Assembly: GCF_900103715.1 (NCBI RefSeq)
Contig: NZ_FNHL01000001.1
Location: 477,295 to 541,294, forward strand
Source: Halogranum gelatinilyticum
GTDB lineage: Archaea > Halobacteriota > Halobacteria > Halobacteriales > Haloferacaceae
Direction of reading: 5' to 3'
Length of the DNA stretch: 64,000 bases
In this document: in pieces, positions 44,531 to 53,057 of the stretch
How positions within the stretch are numbered: position 1 is the first letter of the stretch
Layout of the letters: every line of letters begins with the position of its first letter
Notes under the pieces: generated by a model
The model's database searches: none
Told to the model about the DNA's origin: nothing
Seen by the model: only the letters and a program-made list of their open reading frames with translations
Translations under genes and position numbers: made by a program

Positions 44531-45214
44531 CTACTGACCGTTGCTGGTGTCGGTCGGCAGCTGTGGGATGAGCCACGCGAGGAAGGCGTCCTGACTGCGC
44601 GACTGCAGCCAAAGCTTCCCCGGTCCGGTGAACTCACAGACCAGCCCCTCGCCGCTGAACAGCGTCGACTTCAGCCCGCCGACGCGCTTGACGTCGAAGC
44701 TCGTCGACTCCTCGAAGGCGACGATGTGGCCCGTGTCGACCACGTACTGCTCGTCCGCTTCCAACTCTACCTCGTGGACCGCGCCGTAGCTCGCGAGGAA
44801 CGTCGGCCCGGTGCCGGTGAGCTTCAGGAGGAACAGCCCTTCGCCGCCGAAGAAGCTGCGGCCGCCGCCGAACTTGGTGTCGAGTTCGACCGTGTCGCCC
44901 GCGGCGAGAAACGACCCCGACTGGACGAGCAGCGTCTCGTCTGCGATGTCGTGGCGGACGATGTCGCCCGGCAGCGGTGGGGCAAGCGTGATGTGGCCGG
45001 GCTCGCTGGCGGTGTAGGTGTTTTGGAAGAAGCTCTCGCCGCCGAGGACGCTCCGTTTCAGCGATCCCAAGATGCCGCCGCGAGCACTCGTCTCGACGTC
45101 GAGACCGGGCGTGTGGCTCACCATCGACCCGGCTTCGGTCGTGAGCCGTTCGTCGGCGTTGAGGTGGACGGTCAGTAGTGCGAAGGAGGGCCGGTAGTCG
45201 ATTTCGTGCTCCAT
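44531..45214 (-). CDS. AIM24 / TIGR00266 family protein
   Basis: 227 aa. A conserved beta-prism-like protein with TEAGSMVSHTPGLDVET near the N-terminus, LAPPLPGDIV in the middle, and GEGLVCEFTGPGKLWLQSRS at the end, the hallmark of the family. Its role is poorly known (related to the mitochondrial Aim24 and tryptophan-RNA-attenuator-like folds). The ATG at 45214 gives the usual N-terminus MEHEIDYRPS. It is divergent from the small gene at 45350. Confidence 0.85.
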   Translation of the reverse strand: MEHEIDYRPSFALLTVHLNADERLTTEAGSMVSHTPGLDVETSARGGILGSLKRSVLGGESFFQNTYTASEPGHITLAPPLPGDIVRHDIADETLLVQSGSFLAAGDTVELDTKFGGGRSFFGGEGLFLLKLTGTGPTFLASYGAVHEVELEADEQYVVDTGHIVAFEESTSFDVKRVGGLKSTLFSGEGLVCEFTGPGKLWLQSRSQDAFLAWLIPQLPTDTSNGQ

Positions 45215-45349
45215 GGCCCCCGTGACGCACGCGGAGATGTTAACTGCTCGTACGGATCGGCCGTCTGACAGGGAGTCGTCACGGGCTGTCGGTCCCACAC
45301 CGCCGACACGACGAGAAGGGCTATGCAGCATCGTGTGCTATGTTGACAT

Positions 45350-45766
45350 ATGGGGGACCACACCGAGTCGAGCGAACTGACCCACGAGGAGCGCGAGGCG
45401 ATTCACGAGGTCGAGGTCGGCGTCGAGTGGCTGCTGCGCGCCTACGGCCATCTGCTCGCCTTCCACCACGCCGTCGGCCACGGGATGGACCATCTCGACG
45501 AGGCACAGGGGCGACTGTGGGCGGCCGGTCACGAGACGCTCGCCGACCGTATCCGCGACGACATCCTGCCGCGCGGCGTCACGGCCGACGACCGGTGGAC
45601 CTACAGCGTCGTCGAGGAGTTCCAGGCCTCTTTCCTGACGCCCGTCACGGACTTCGAGGACGAGGCACGCGCGGCTGTCACGGGTGGGAGACAGCACGTC
45701 GCCGAGCGGGCCCAGGAGCGCGCGTGGCGCAAGCGAGCCGAGAACGGCGAGCGGATAGAGGAGTGA
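45350..45766 (+). CDS. Conserved hypothetical acidic helical protein
   Basis: 138 aa, fully soluble, mostly alpha-helical and rich in His, Glu and Arg (HHAVGHGMDH near residue 39). I recognise no family. It converges on the UspA gene with only six bases between stop codons. The ATG follows a weak AT-rich box. Confidence 0.65.
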   Translation: MGDHTESSELTHEEREAIHEVEVGVEWLLRAYGHLLAFHHAVGHGMDHLDEAQGRLWAAGHETLADRIRDDILPRGVTADDRWTYSVVEEFQASFLTPVTDFEDEARAAVTGGRQHVAERAQERAWRKRAENGERIEE

Positions 45767-45772
45767 GTCGGG

Positions 45773-46231
45773 TTACTTGGTGTCTGCGCGGACGAAGGTC
45801 ACGGGGCACGGAGCCGAGAGCATGACCTCCTGGGCGACGCTGCCGAAGACGGCCTTGCCGGTCGGCGAGCGCTTGCGGCCGCCGACGAGGACGCGGTCGG
45901 CGTCGACTTCCTCCGCGAGGTCGACGATGGCCTTGCCGTGGTCGCCGACGACGCCGCGGACCTCGTAGTCGACGCCAGCCGCGTCGAACAGCTTCGTCAG
46001 CTCTCGGATGGTGGAGTGACGGGCGGCGACGTCGTTCGGCGAGACCTCTTCGGCCGTGGTGTCGAACTCCAGTTTGTCGAGGGCGTCCTCGTACTCGTCC
46101 TTCGTGAAGACGTGGCCGAGGACGACGGTCGAACCGGCGGGACCGGCGACGTCGATGGTCTCTTCTGCGAGTCGGTCGATGCGGTCTGCGTCGCTCGGGC
46201 CGATAGCGACGAGAATCGTGTCTAGTGACAT
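45773..46231 (-). CDS. Universal stress protein, UspA family
   Basis: 152 aa. A single Usp domain starts at TILVAIGPSD. The ATP-binding loop VGGRKRSPTGKAVFGSVAQEV near residue 118 has the G-x2-G-x9-G(S/T) form, so it probably binds ATP. The ATG at 46231 (MSLDTILVA) was preferred to the longer frame. It is divergent from the SDR gene, and a 7-bp inverted repeat lies between them. Confidence 0.88.
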   Translation of the reverse strand: MSLDTILVAIGPSDADRIDRLAEETIDVAGPAGSTVVLGHVFTKDEYEDALDKLEFDTTAEEVSPNDVAARHSTIRELTKLFDAAGVDYEVRGVVGDHGKAIVDLAEEVDADRVLVGGRKRSPTGKAVFGSVAQEVMLSAPCPVTFVRADTK

Positions 46232-46277
46232 ACGACACGATTGACGCTTCGGCCTCTTAACTGTGGCGGGAGATTTA

Positions 46278-46303
46278 CTCACAAGCGAATAAAGATTTGT
46301 GAG
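46278..46303. promoter_or_regulatory. Inverted repeat between divergent usp and SDR genes
   Basis: CTCACAA (46278-46284) and TTGTGAG (46297-46303) form a perfect 7-bp inverted repeat with a 12-base AT-rich spacer, 47 bases upstream of the usp start and 98 bases before the SDR start. It could be an operator shared by both genes. Confidence 0.35.
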
Positions 46304-46328
46304 GTAGCTGTGTTACCACTCGTCGTGA

Positions 46329-46343
46329 GTGTGTATATCACAC
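46329..46343 (+). promoter_or_regulatory. Palindromic TATA region before the SDR gene
   Basis: GTGTG-TATAT-CACAC is a palindrome centred on a TATA-like core, about 63 bases before the SDR ATG. A CCCCGAC/GTCGGGG hairpin (46357-46382) follows in the predicted leader. Confidence 0.35.
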
Positions 46344-46400
46344 CACTTGTACGTTTCCCCGACCCCGAGGGATTTGTCGGGGGCCGTCGATGGAAGAGAT

Positions 46401-47141
46401 ATGATAGAGCCAGATCTCTCGGGGCGGACCGTGCTCGTGACCGGTAGCGCGAAGGGCGTCGGCCGGGCACTCGCGCTCGCGACGGCCGAGGCCGGTGCGT
46501 CGGTTGCCATCCACTACCACACGAGTGCCGACGCGGCGAGGGAGGCCGCCGAGGAGGCCAGAGAGCGTGGCGCGCCCGAGGCGACGACGGTCCGGGGCAA
46601 CGTCACCGAACCGGACGCCGTCGACGCCATGTTCGACGCCGTCGAGAAGGACATCGGTCCCGTCGACGTGCTCGTCAACAACGTCGGGGCGTTCGCGCCC
46701 GACCACTGGGAGGAGATCGACTTCGAGACGTGGAACACCGTCATCCAGACGAACTTCAACGGCACCTATCTCTGCTCGAAGCGCGCGCTGCCCGCGATGC
46801 GCGAGCAGGGCTGGGGTCGCATCGTCAACGTCGGCTACGCAGGAAGCGAGAAGGCACTCGTCTACCCGAAGAACTTCCCCTACTTCGTCGCCAAGACGGG
46901 CGTCCTGATGTTCACACGGATGCTCGCGAAGGACACGCAGGACGACGGCATCACGGTCAACGCCGTCTCGCCCTACGTCGTCGAGAATTCCGACGAGTTC
47001 CCCGAGGACGCCCCCCGCGGCCGGTGGGCGAAGTTCGACGACCTCGAACAGGCGATGCTCTTCTTCCTCGACGAAGGAAGCGAGTACATCAGCGGCGAGA
47101 ACATCGAGGTCGACGGCGGCTGGCTCCCCGAGCGGTTGTAG
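46401..47141 (+). CDS. Short-chain dehydrogenase/reductase (3-oxoacyl reductase-like)
   Basis: 246 aa. The cofactor motif TGSAKGVG is at residues 14-21, followed by NNVGAFAPD. The catalytic Ser149, Tyr161 and Lys165 are in the usual S-x11-Y-x3-K spacing, and SGENIEVDGGW closes the fold. The SDR is FabG-like, but the substrate is unknown. The start at 46401 gives the standard SDR N-terminus; the longer GTG-initiated frame is rejected. Confidence 0.87.
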   Translation: MIEPDLSGRTVLVTGSAKGVGRALALATAEAGASVAIHYHTSADAAREAAEEARERGAPEATTVRGNVTEPDAVDAMFDAVEKDIGPVDVLVNNVGAFAPDHWEEIDFETWNTVIQTNFNGTYLCSKRALPAMREQGWGRIVNVGYAGSEKALVYPKNFPYFVAKTGVLMFTRMLAKDTQDDGITVNAVSPYVVENSDEFPEDAPRGRWAKFDDLEQAMLFFLDEGSEYISGENIEVDGGWLPERL

Positions 47142-47249
47142 GGGGTCGCGGTGGCTGTCGTCGGTGCGGTGGCGGTGTTGTCGCAGTGCTGTTGTTGTCG
47201 CGGTCGCTGTTGCGGTGGCGGTGCAGTCGCAGTGCTGTCACAGTAGGTC

Positions 47250-47366
47250 GTTGTACCGCGAGCGAGGGCTGAAAGCCCGAGGCTCGCGGCCTTTTTCATC
47301 GAGGTTTTTACCGGGGGTTGAGCGAGCGCCTCCGGCGCTCGCGAACCCCCCGGAGAAAAAGGTCGA
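47250..47366. repeat. Double-hairpin intergenic element, copy 2
   Basis: The order of parts is the same as at 41365: GTTGTACCGCGAGC..GCTCGCGG stem, T-run, ATCGAGG, TTTTTAC, a long second stem (CCGGGGGTT..AACCCCCCGG), then GAAAAAGGTCG. The stems differ in sequence but are compensated, so structure is conserved. It abuts the stop of the leftward DUF5611 gene and converges with the SDR gene. Confidence 0.65.
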
Positions 47367-47369
47367 GTT

Positions 47370-47753
47370 CTAGTAATCCGGAGCGTCGTCCTCGACGGTT
47401 CGCTTCATCGAGTCGCGGCGGGACTTGGCGTCGCGGCCCGTCGCTTCGAGCAGGAACTCGTTTTTCGCGCTGACGGCGTCGGCGGCGTGGTCGGCGAGGC
47501 CCTCGGCGATGACTTCCTCGGCGGGGCGTTCCTCGAAGTGGACGGCGAGTTGGTCCTTCTTGCCGCTGTATTTGGCCGCGCCGGCGACGATCTTCGTGAA
47601 GACGGGGTTCTTCGGCTCGCCGACGACGAACAGCTCGTGGCCGTTGTACTCTTCGGTGCCCGTGATGGGACCGAAGTAGTCCTCGATACTGCCTTCGAGG
47701 TCGGGCATTCGTTCGTCCAGCGTCTCACCGCGGCGCATCTTGTACTCCTTCAT
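47370..47753 (-). CDS. DUF5611-family protein
   Basis: 127 aa, conserved in haloarchaea and of unknown function. KMRRGETLDERMPDLEGSI at the N-terminus is followed by the core FGPITGTEEYNGHELFVV and a charged helical C-terminus. It is soluble. The double-hairpin element begins immediately after its stop codon. Confidence 0.78.
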   Translation of the reverse strand: MKEYKMRRGETLDERMPDLEGSIEDYFGPITGTEEYNGHELFVVGEPKNPVFTKIVAGAAKYSGKKDQLAVHFEERPAEEVIAEGLADHAADAVSAKNEFLLEATGRDAKSRRDSMKRTVEDDAPDY

Positions 47754-47878
47754 GGCAGGCCGTTCGGTAGGGGATGGTTTACCTGTTTCGTCGTCGCCGA
47801 CGCGTGTTGGCTGTTGTCAGCCGTCGCTACCGGCGTTTATAGGGATTTCACTCAAAAACCTTCTCACTCGACGGTCGG

Positions 47879-48934
47879 TCACCGCTCGCGTTCGGTGATG
47901 TAGCCGTGGTGGCACTCGGGGCAGATGTCGCCCGCCCGCATCGACGACTTGTCGGCCAGACGCGTCATCCCACACTCGGGACAGTAGTATTCGGTCGGGA
48001 CCTCGCTGGCCTCCTCGCGCGTCAGCGTCTCCGCGCTGGTGATGCCACCCGGGGACCCCGACCCCGAGCCGTTCGACGGCTCCGTGTCGGCGGCGTCGGC
48101 GGCGTTGCCGATGAACTCTGCGTCGTAGCCCTCTTCGACGGCCTCGGTGTCGTCGAGTTCAGGGGCGAGCTTGTTGCCGAAGTCGACGTCGACGTCCTCC
48201 TCGTCCTCGTCGCTCCCGCCGACCTCGGCGGCGAAGCCCTCGTCCTCGCCCTGCTGGTCCGGCCACGGCGTGTGTTCGGATTCCTGCTCGGTCGCTTCAG
48301 TGTCGGTCTCGTCTTCGGCTTCCGCGCCGCCTTCGACCTCTTCGAGCGTCGGCATCCGCTCCTCGTCGCCGCGGCCGACGTCGCTCGAGTCGGGCCACTC
48401 GCCGGGCTGTCGCTCCGCTGGCTCCTCCTCGGTGTCGTCGTCGAGGATGACGCCGTCGTCCTCCTCCGCGCTCTGCGGCGGCTCGAACTCCTCGGCTGCC
48501 TCCGGCTCGTCGTCGACGCGCGGATGCGTCGGCTCGTCGTCCGCCGCGTCGGCGGTGACAGCGTCGTCCACCGCACCGTCGCTCTCGGCGTCGATCACTT
48601 CGCCACCGTCGTCGGCTGCGGTGACGGCGTCGGTCGTGACGGAGCCGTCGGGCGTGTCGGCTGCGACCGACCCCTCTACTGGGTCGGCCGTGGCCGCTCC
48701 GCCGACCTCGTCGGCTGCGGTCTCCTCTGTCGTGTCGTCGGTCGCGTCCTCGCCCGCGATGGCCTCCGGAATGGAGGTCACCTCCTTGTTCTCGCTGACG
48801 ACCTGTGTCTCGCCGCAGCGTGCACACGTCTTGACCGTCCGGAACGTGACGACCATCTCCTCGCCGTTCTCCTCCCGCTCACGCTCGGTCTCGGGTTCAC
48901 CGAAATCGTGTCCGAGTAAGCACCTGAGTCCCAT
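47879..48934 (-). CDS. Zinc-ribbon protein with long acidic linker (DUF7093-like)
   Basis: 351 aa. The N-terminus GLRCLLGHDFGEP with Cys5 and TCARCGE (Cys37, Cys40) forms one zinc site. A region of about 230 residues is very acidic and low complexity. The C-terminus has CPEC and CPEC about 21 residues apart in another zinc ribbon. It is probably a haloarchaeal adaptor whose middle acts as a flexible tether; the partner is unknown. The ATG at 48934 was preferred to the longer frame, whose extra residues are antisense-like. Confidence 0.78.
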   Translation of the reverse strand: MGLRCLLGHDFGEPETEREREENGEEMVVTFRTVKTCARCGETQVVSENKEVTSIPEAIAGEDATDDTTEETAADEVGGAATADPVEGSVAADTPDGSVTTDAVTAADDGGEVIDAESDGAVDDAVTADAADDEPTHPRVDDEPEAAEEFEPPQSAEEDDGVILDDDTEEEPAERQPGEWPDSSDVGRGDEERMPTLEEVEGGAEAEDETDTEATEQESEHTPWPDQQGEDEGFAAEVGGSDEDEEDVDVDFGNKLAPELDDTEAVEEGYDAEFIGNAADAADTEPSNGSGSGSPGGITSAETLTREEASEVPTEYYCPECGMTRLADKSSMRAGDICPECHHGYITERER

Positions 48935-49062
48935 TGCACGCACATTCCGCCGTCCGAGACTAAAACCTACCCCCTCCGCGTCTGCCGGGCGTCTGACGCC
49001 GTCTCCGGGGAATCGGTGGGACCGCCGGTAAGCGTAAAACCGCCGCGCTCGTTGGTGAGGGT

Positions 49063-49362
49063 ATGAGAGCCAAGCGGGAGTATCGAGACCGCGACGACGT
49101 CGAGGTCGCGGTCCTCGATGCACTCGTCGACCGAGCGGACGAGGGCATGACCGTCTTCGAGCTCCGCGCGGCCGTCGACGCCGACATCGACACCATCGAG
49201 CAGGCGCTCGGTGACCTCAAGACAGACAGTCTCATCAGCGTCGAAGGGGCGAGCCAGCGCGTCCGCATCTATCCCGACGACCGGGTCGTCCCCGACCCCG
49301 AGGACCTCGTCGACGACGACGGGAGCTTCCTCGACGCCGTCCGCCAGCGGCTCGGTCTCTGA
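49063..49362 (+). CDS. Winged-helix-like small protein (DUF6432-like)
   Basis: 99 aa. The middle (ALVDRADEGMTVFELRAAVDADIDTIEQALGDLKTDSLISV) has the helix-turn-helix and wing spacing of a winged-helix domain, so DNA binding is likely. The family is haloarchaeal and uncharacterised. The divergent DUF7093-like gene starts 128 bases away, and the YgfZ-like gene follows downstream on the same strand. Confidence 0.75.
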   Translation: MRAKREYRDRDDVEVAVLDALVDRADEGMTVFELRAAVDADIDTIEQALGDLKTDSLISVEGASQRVRIYPDDRVVPDPEDLVDDDGSFLDAVRQRLGL

Positions 49363-49437
49363 CTCGACGGCTACTGGACCCGCCGCGGCGTCGTCGATGC
49401 CTGCAGGTTTTAGGTGTCGCTCGCGTACGGCCAGCCA

Positions 49438-50526
49438 ATGACTGCGATCGGCGACTTCCACGCGGACCACGGCGCGACGTTCGAGGAACGCGGCGGACGA
49501 GAGATCGTCCGCGACTACGGCCGCCCGGCAGTCGCGCACAAGGCTGTCCGCAACGGCGTCGGTACCATCGAGATGGGCTATGGCGTCGTCCTCGTCGAGG
49601 GCGACGACCGCGTCGAGTTCGTCGACAACGCGGTGACCAACCGCGTCCCCGACGAGGACGGCCGGGGCTGCTACGCGCTCCTCCTCGACCCGCAGGGCCG
49701 CACCGAGACGGATCTGTACGTCTACAACGCCGGTGAGCGACTCCTCCTCTTTACGCCCCCGGCACAGGCCGAACCGCTCGTCGACGACTGGCGCGAGAAG
49801 GTGTTCATCCAGGACGTCGAGATCCGCGACGCCACCGAGGACTTCGCGGTCTTCGGCGTCCACGGTCCCCAGTCGACCGAGAAGGTCGCGAGCGTCCTCA
49901 ACCACGCGGGGGCACCCGAGCCGCATCTCTCCTTCGTCCGCGGCTCCATCGCCGACGTCGGCGTCACCGTCGTCGCGAGCGACGCGCTCGTCGGCGAGGA
50001 GGGCTACGAGATCATCTGCGCAGCTGACGAGGCCGCAGACCTCTTCGACGCGCTCTTGACCTACGGCAACGCCTCGGCTCCCTTCGGCTACGCGACCTGG
50101 GAGTCGCTGACGCTCGAAGCCGGGACGCCGCTGTTCGAGACGGAGCTGTCGGGGCGGCTGCCGAACGTCCTCGGACTCCGGAACGCCCTCGACTTCGAGA
50201 AGGGCTGTTACGTCGGCCAGGAGGTCGTCTCCAAGGTCGAGAACCGCGGCCAGCCGAGCCAACGACTCGTCGGTCTCACGGCCGAGGAACTGCCCGCGGC
50301 CGGAGCGGCCGTCTTCTCCGGCGACGAACACGTCGGCGACGTGACGCGGGCGGTCGAGAGTCCGTCACTCGGCGAGCCAGCCGCGTTCGCGCTCGTCGAC
50401 TTCGGTCTCGACGCCGCAGCCGACCTGACGGTCCGGGTCGACGGCGACGAGCGTGCCGCCGACCGCGTCGAGCTGCCGTTCGTCGAGGGGAGCGACCGCT
50501 CGGACCGGCTACCAGCCTACCGCTGA
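49438..50526 (+). CDS. Folate-binding protein, YgfZ/GcvT family
   Basis: 362 aa. The GcvT fold is followed by the YgfZ signature KGCYVGQEVVSK (residues 255-266 include Lys255, Cys257, Gln261), the site needed in E. coli YgfZ for repair of certain Fe-S enzymes. Aminomethyltransferases of the glycine cleavage system lack this Cys. The ATG at 49438 is preferred; the frame extends eight codons upstream with no support. It stands alone without other glycine-cleavage genes nearby. Confidence 0.87.
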   Translation: MTAIGDFHADHGATFEERGGREIVRDYGRPAVAHKAVRNGVGTIEMGYGVVLVEGDDRVEFVDNAVTNRVPDEDGRGCYALLLDPQGRTETDLYVYNAGERLLLFTPPAQAEPLVDDWREKVFIQDVEIRDATEDFAVFGVHGPQSTEKVASVLNHAGAPEPHLSFVRGSIADVGVTVVASDALVGEEGYEIICAADEAADLFDALLTYGNASAPFGYATWESLTLEAGTPLFETELSGRLPNVLGLRNALDFEKGCYVGQEVVSKVENRGQPSQRLVGLTAEELPAAGAAVFSGDEHVGDVTRAVESPSLGEPAAFALVDFGLDAAADLTVRVDGDERAADRVELPFVEGSDRSDRLPAYR

Positions 50527-50628
50527 GAACTGCGTCGTGAAGGCGTCTCGCCGTCCGTCTCGGGCTGCCCGGCGTGCCCGACGGACGGCTGTCGTCCGCA
50601 CGCTGTCGGTTCAGTCGTCCGCGTAGGT

Positions 50629-51000
50629 TCAGTCGTCCGCGTAGTCGAGACAGATGTCGACGAGTTCGACGACATCGGTCATGGCGTCCATCTCGATGCC
50701 GAACCCGAAGCCAGTCGTCTCGCCGGTCGGGACGTGGAGGGCTGCACCGCCTTCGAACAGCCGGATCGTCGCACGGAGTTCGCCGAAGTCGTAGAGGAGG
50801 TTCTCCTGGTGCTCACTGGAGATGTGCTCCAGATACATGTCGTGGGCGATGTCGCTGAGTTTCTCCTGGGGATACCGTGTCGCGAAGTTCTCACTGATAT
50901 ACAGCACTTCGTACTCGTCGGCGTCGTACCGGCCGACACCCAACAGTGACTTGCCTGCGGTTGCCCGGAGCCGCTCGACCATCTCGTCGTAGTCGGTCAT
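50629..51000 (-). CDS. Conserved haloarchaeal protein of unknown function (DUF7522-like)
   Basis: 123 aa, soluble. The pattern GVGRYDADEYEVLYISE, then LRATIRLFEGGAALHVPTGE, recalls small haloarchaeal sensor-like proteins often seen near light- or taxis-related genes, but this is only a resemblance. A TATA box at about 51024-51032 (minus strand) is at leaderless distance, and the inverted repeat AGGCGT/ACGCCT (51005-51022) lies across the likely transcription start. Confidence 0.7.
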   Translation of the reverse strand: MTDYDEMVERLRATAGKSLLGVGRYDADEYEVLYISENFATRYPQEKLSDIAHDMYLEHISSEHQENLLYDFGELRATIRLFEGGAALHVPTGETTGFGFGIEMDAMTDVVELVDICLDYADD

Positions 51001-51004
51001 ATGG

Positions 51005-51022
51005 AGGCGTACGGGAACGCCT
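51005..51022 (-). promoter_or_regulatory. Inverted repeat over the start site of the 50629-51000 gene
   Basis: AGGCGT and ACGCCT are perfect 6-bp arms with a six-base spacer. On the minus strand the site reads GTAGGCGTTCCCGTACGCC, sharing GTAGGCG with the palindromes at 27903 and 31753. It sits between the TATA box and the ATG, a position expected for repression. Confidence 0.4.
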
Positions 51023-51029
51023 ACTATAT

Positions 51030-51680
51030 TTATGGTGGGACGGGGACACCGTCGAGCCGCGTCTGTTCTTCGTGGGCCGAGAGGACGTACTCGAAGTAGG
51101 GTGTCATCGTCGCCGTCGCCTGTTCCCAGTGGGTCGCCGTGTGCATATCGTGTAGTTCGACGCCGAGGGCGTAGCGGGTCGCTTCGGGACCGAAACCGGA
51201 CTCGCCGTCGCTCGGCTTGTCGGGATAGGAGGGCTGACAGAGTGCCGCACGGAGTTCGTAGGTCTGTGCGGCCATCATCGGCGTCCAGTAGTCACCGCCG
51301 ACCTTGTGCCGTCGCCAGGCTTCGGTGCTCTTGGAGGCGTAGCGGCGGTCGATGTCGAACGCCTCGGCCCGCTCGGCGAACGCCGACTCGACGGGACACC
51401 AGTCGGCCGTGTCCAGTGCCGCGGTTCTGAGGCTGCCGTCCTCGTCGGTGTACTCGGCCTCGATGGCGTCTTTGGCCCACAGTGCGTCGACGTAGGCGAC
51501 CGCTCCTCTCCGGGCGGTCTCGTCGTCGAGGTGAGCGAACTGCCTGCGGTCGACTTCGAAGAAGGCGTCGACTGCCCGCTCGTACTCACGGTTGTCGTGG
51601 GCACGGAACCCCGCACAGAGCTGCGTAGCCATGTACTCGGCCGCTTCGGTAAAGCGGCGACGACTCCACTCGCCGGTCAT
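51030..51680 (-). CDS. Conserved hypothetical, helical
   Basis: 216 aa. It is Ala/Glu/Asp-rich and predicted mostly helical, with no signal peptide or membrane segment. A basic stretch (SRRRFTEAAEYMATQL) starts the protein. No family recognised. The TATA box of the next gene overlaps its stop codon. CTAAGATTATC about 35 bases before the ATG could be its own promoter. Confidence 0.65.
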   Translation of the reverse strand: MTGEWSRRRFTEAAEYMATQLCAGFRAHDNREYERAVDAFFEVDRRQFAHLDDETARRGAVAYVDALWAKDAIEAEYTDEDGSLRTAALDTADWCPVESAFAERAEAFDIDRRYASKSTEAWRRHKVGGDYWTPMMAAQTYELRAALCQPSYPDKPSDGESGFGPEATRYALGVELHDMHTATHWEQATATMTPYFEYVLSAHEEQTRLDGVPVPP

Positions 51681-51765
51681 CGACTGTTGATGAGAGGGTG
51701 AGCAAGATAATCTTAGCGGTAGACGCGATGCAAATTGATTCCCAACCGACACGTCCGGGGGCGGG

Positions 51766-52851
51766 TCAGGAACGGGACAGCAACGCCCGGAGCTGCTCGC
51801 GCGAGAAGAACGACGACGGCCGGTCCATGTGGACGCCGATCTCTCCCGAGAGGGCACGCAGCCCGGCGCGCTGGACGGGTTCGGGCAGCGAGTACGCCCG
51901 CCGGATCAGGTGGCCGAGACGGATCTCCCGCGAGAGTTCCGAGCGCCACGCCCGCTCGTAGTCGGCGAGCGTCCGCGGGCGGTCGGGGTCGACGGCGTCG
52001 ACGGCGCGGTCGGCAGCGGTCATCCCGTACAGGATGCCGCCGCCGGTGAAGGGCTTGGTCTGTGCGGCGGCGTCGCCGAGGAGGAAGACCCGCCGGGTCG
52101 TCACCGACGCGGGCGGGCCGATGGGGATGGCACCCGAACAGAAGTGGTCGGTCTCGACGTCGTACGCTGCGGTCAGTTCGTCGAACAGTTCGTTGACCTC
52201 CTTGCCCGGCGGCGCGGCGAGACCGTACTCGACACCCGCGTCGCCACGGGGGATACGCCACGCGAAGAAGCGCGGAGCCGTGAGGTGGACGTCGACGTAG
52301 TCGCCGAAGTCCGACTCGTCGGTGAACGCGAGGACGCCGTGGAGCTTCTCGGCCGGTTCCGGCAGCCCGACCTCACGGCGGACCCGCGAGATGGGGCCGT
52401 CGCTCCCGGCGACCATCTTCGCTTCGAATTCTTGTGTCTCGCCGCCGACGCTCGCCGTCACGGTGACGCTGTGTGACTGCTCTTCGACACCGGTGACGGT
52501 GTGGCCTTCGCGGACGTCGGAACCCGCGTCGCGGGCCGCGTCGGCGAGGGTTCGGTCCAACTCGACGCGGTCGATGACGTTCGAGATCTCCTCGGACCTG
52601 TAGAAGCGGTGGGCGTCGCTCTCGGGCCCGCCGACGTGGAAGTTCGCCCCGTAGACGCGGTTCTGGAGGAGGCGGTTCTTCGCATCGTCGGGGACGAAGT
52701 CCCAGATGTCGGTGCTGACGTGGCCGGAGCAGGCCAGTGGCGTCCCAACCTCGCCCTTCTCCAAGGCGAGGACGTCGTATCCGGCCTCGGCGGCGCGGCG
52801 GGCGAAGCGTGCGCCAGCGGGACCAACGCCGACCACGACGAAGTCGTACAT
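51766..52851 (-). CDS. Geranylgeranyl reductase family FAD protein
   Basis: 361 aa. The N-terminal FAD site VVGVGPAGARFARRAAEAGYDVLALEK covers residues 6-32. GDAAAQTKPFTGGGILYG near residue 278 is the second flavin motif of the family. These enzymes saturate isoprenoid side chains of archaeal lipids or quinones. The enzyme is expected on the inner membrane face. The ATG at 52851 fits the FAD fold; the longer start is unneeded. A GTATTTGCC box precedes the ATG. Confidence 0.87.
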   Translation of the reverse strand: MYDFVVVGVGPAGARFARRAAEAGYDVLALEKGEVGTPLACSGHVSTDIWDFVPDDAKNRLLQNRVYGANFHVGGPESDAHRFYRSEEISNVIDRVELDRTLADAARDAGSDVREGHTVTGVEEQSHSVTVTASVGGETQEFEAKMVAGSDGPISRVRREVGLPEPAEKLHGVLAFTDESDFGDYVDVHLTAPRFFAWRIPRGDAGVEYGLAAPPGKEVNELFDELTAAYDVETDHFCSGAIPIGPPASVTTRRVFLLGDAAAQTKPFTGGGILYGMTAADRAVDAVDPDRPRTLADYERAWRSELSREIRLGHLIRRAYSLPEPVQRAGLRALSGEIGVHMDRPSSFFSREQLRALLSRS

Positions 52852-53057
52852 ACCGACCTCTGGTGGCCGCCGAGGCAAATACCTTCCCGGTTCGCCCGAA
52901 CGGACGGTCCGAGGGTTCAAACGCGAGGACGGGACCACCGAGGGTATGGCCTGACGCTGACCGCGACGTGCCCCGCGGGAGTACGGCACTCCATGTCGCG
53001 GCGACCTTCCGTGCCGTCTGTTCGCTCTGTTCGCCCGTTTCGACGCTCACTCGGCTC

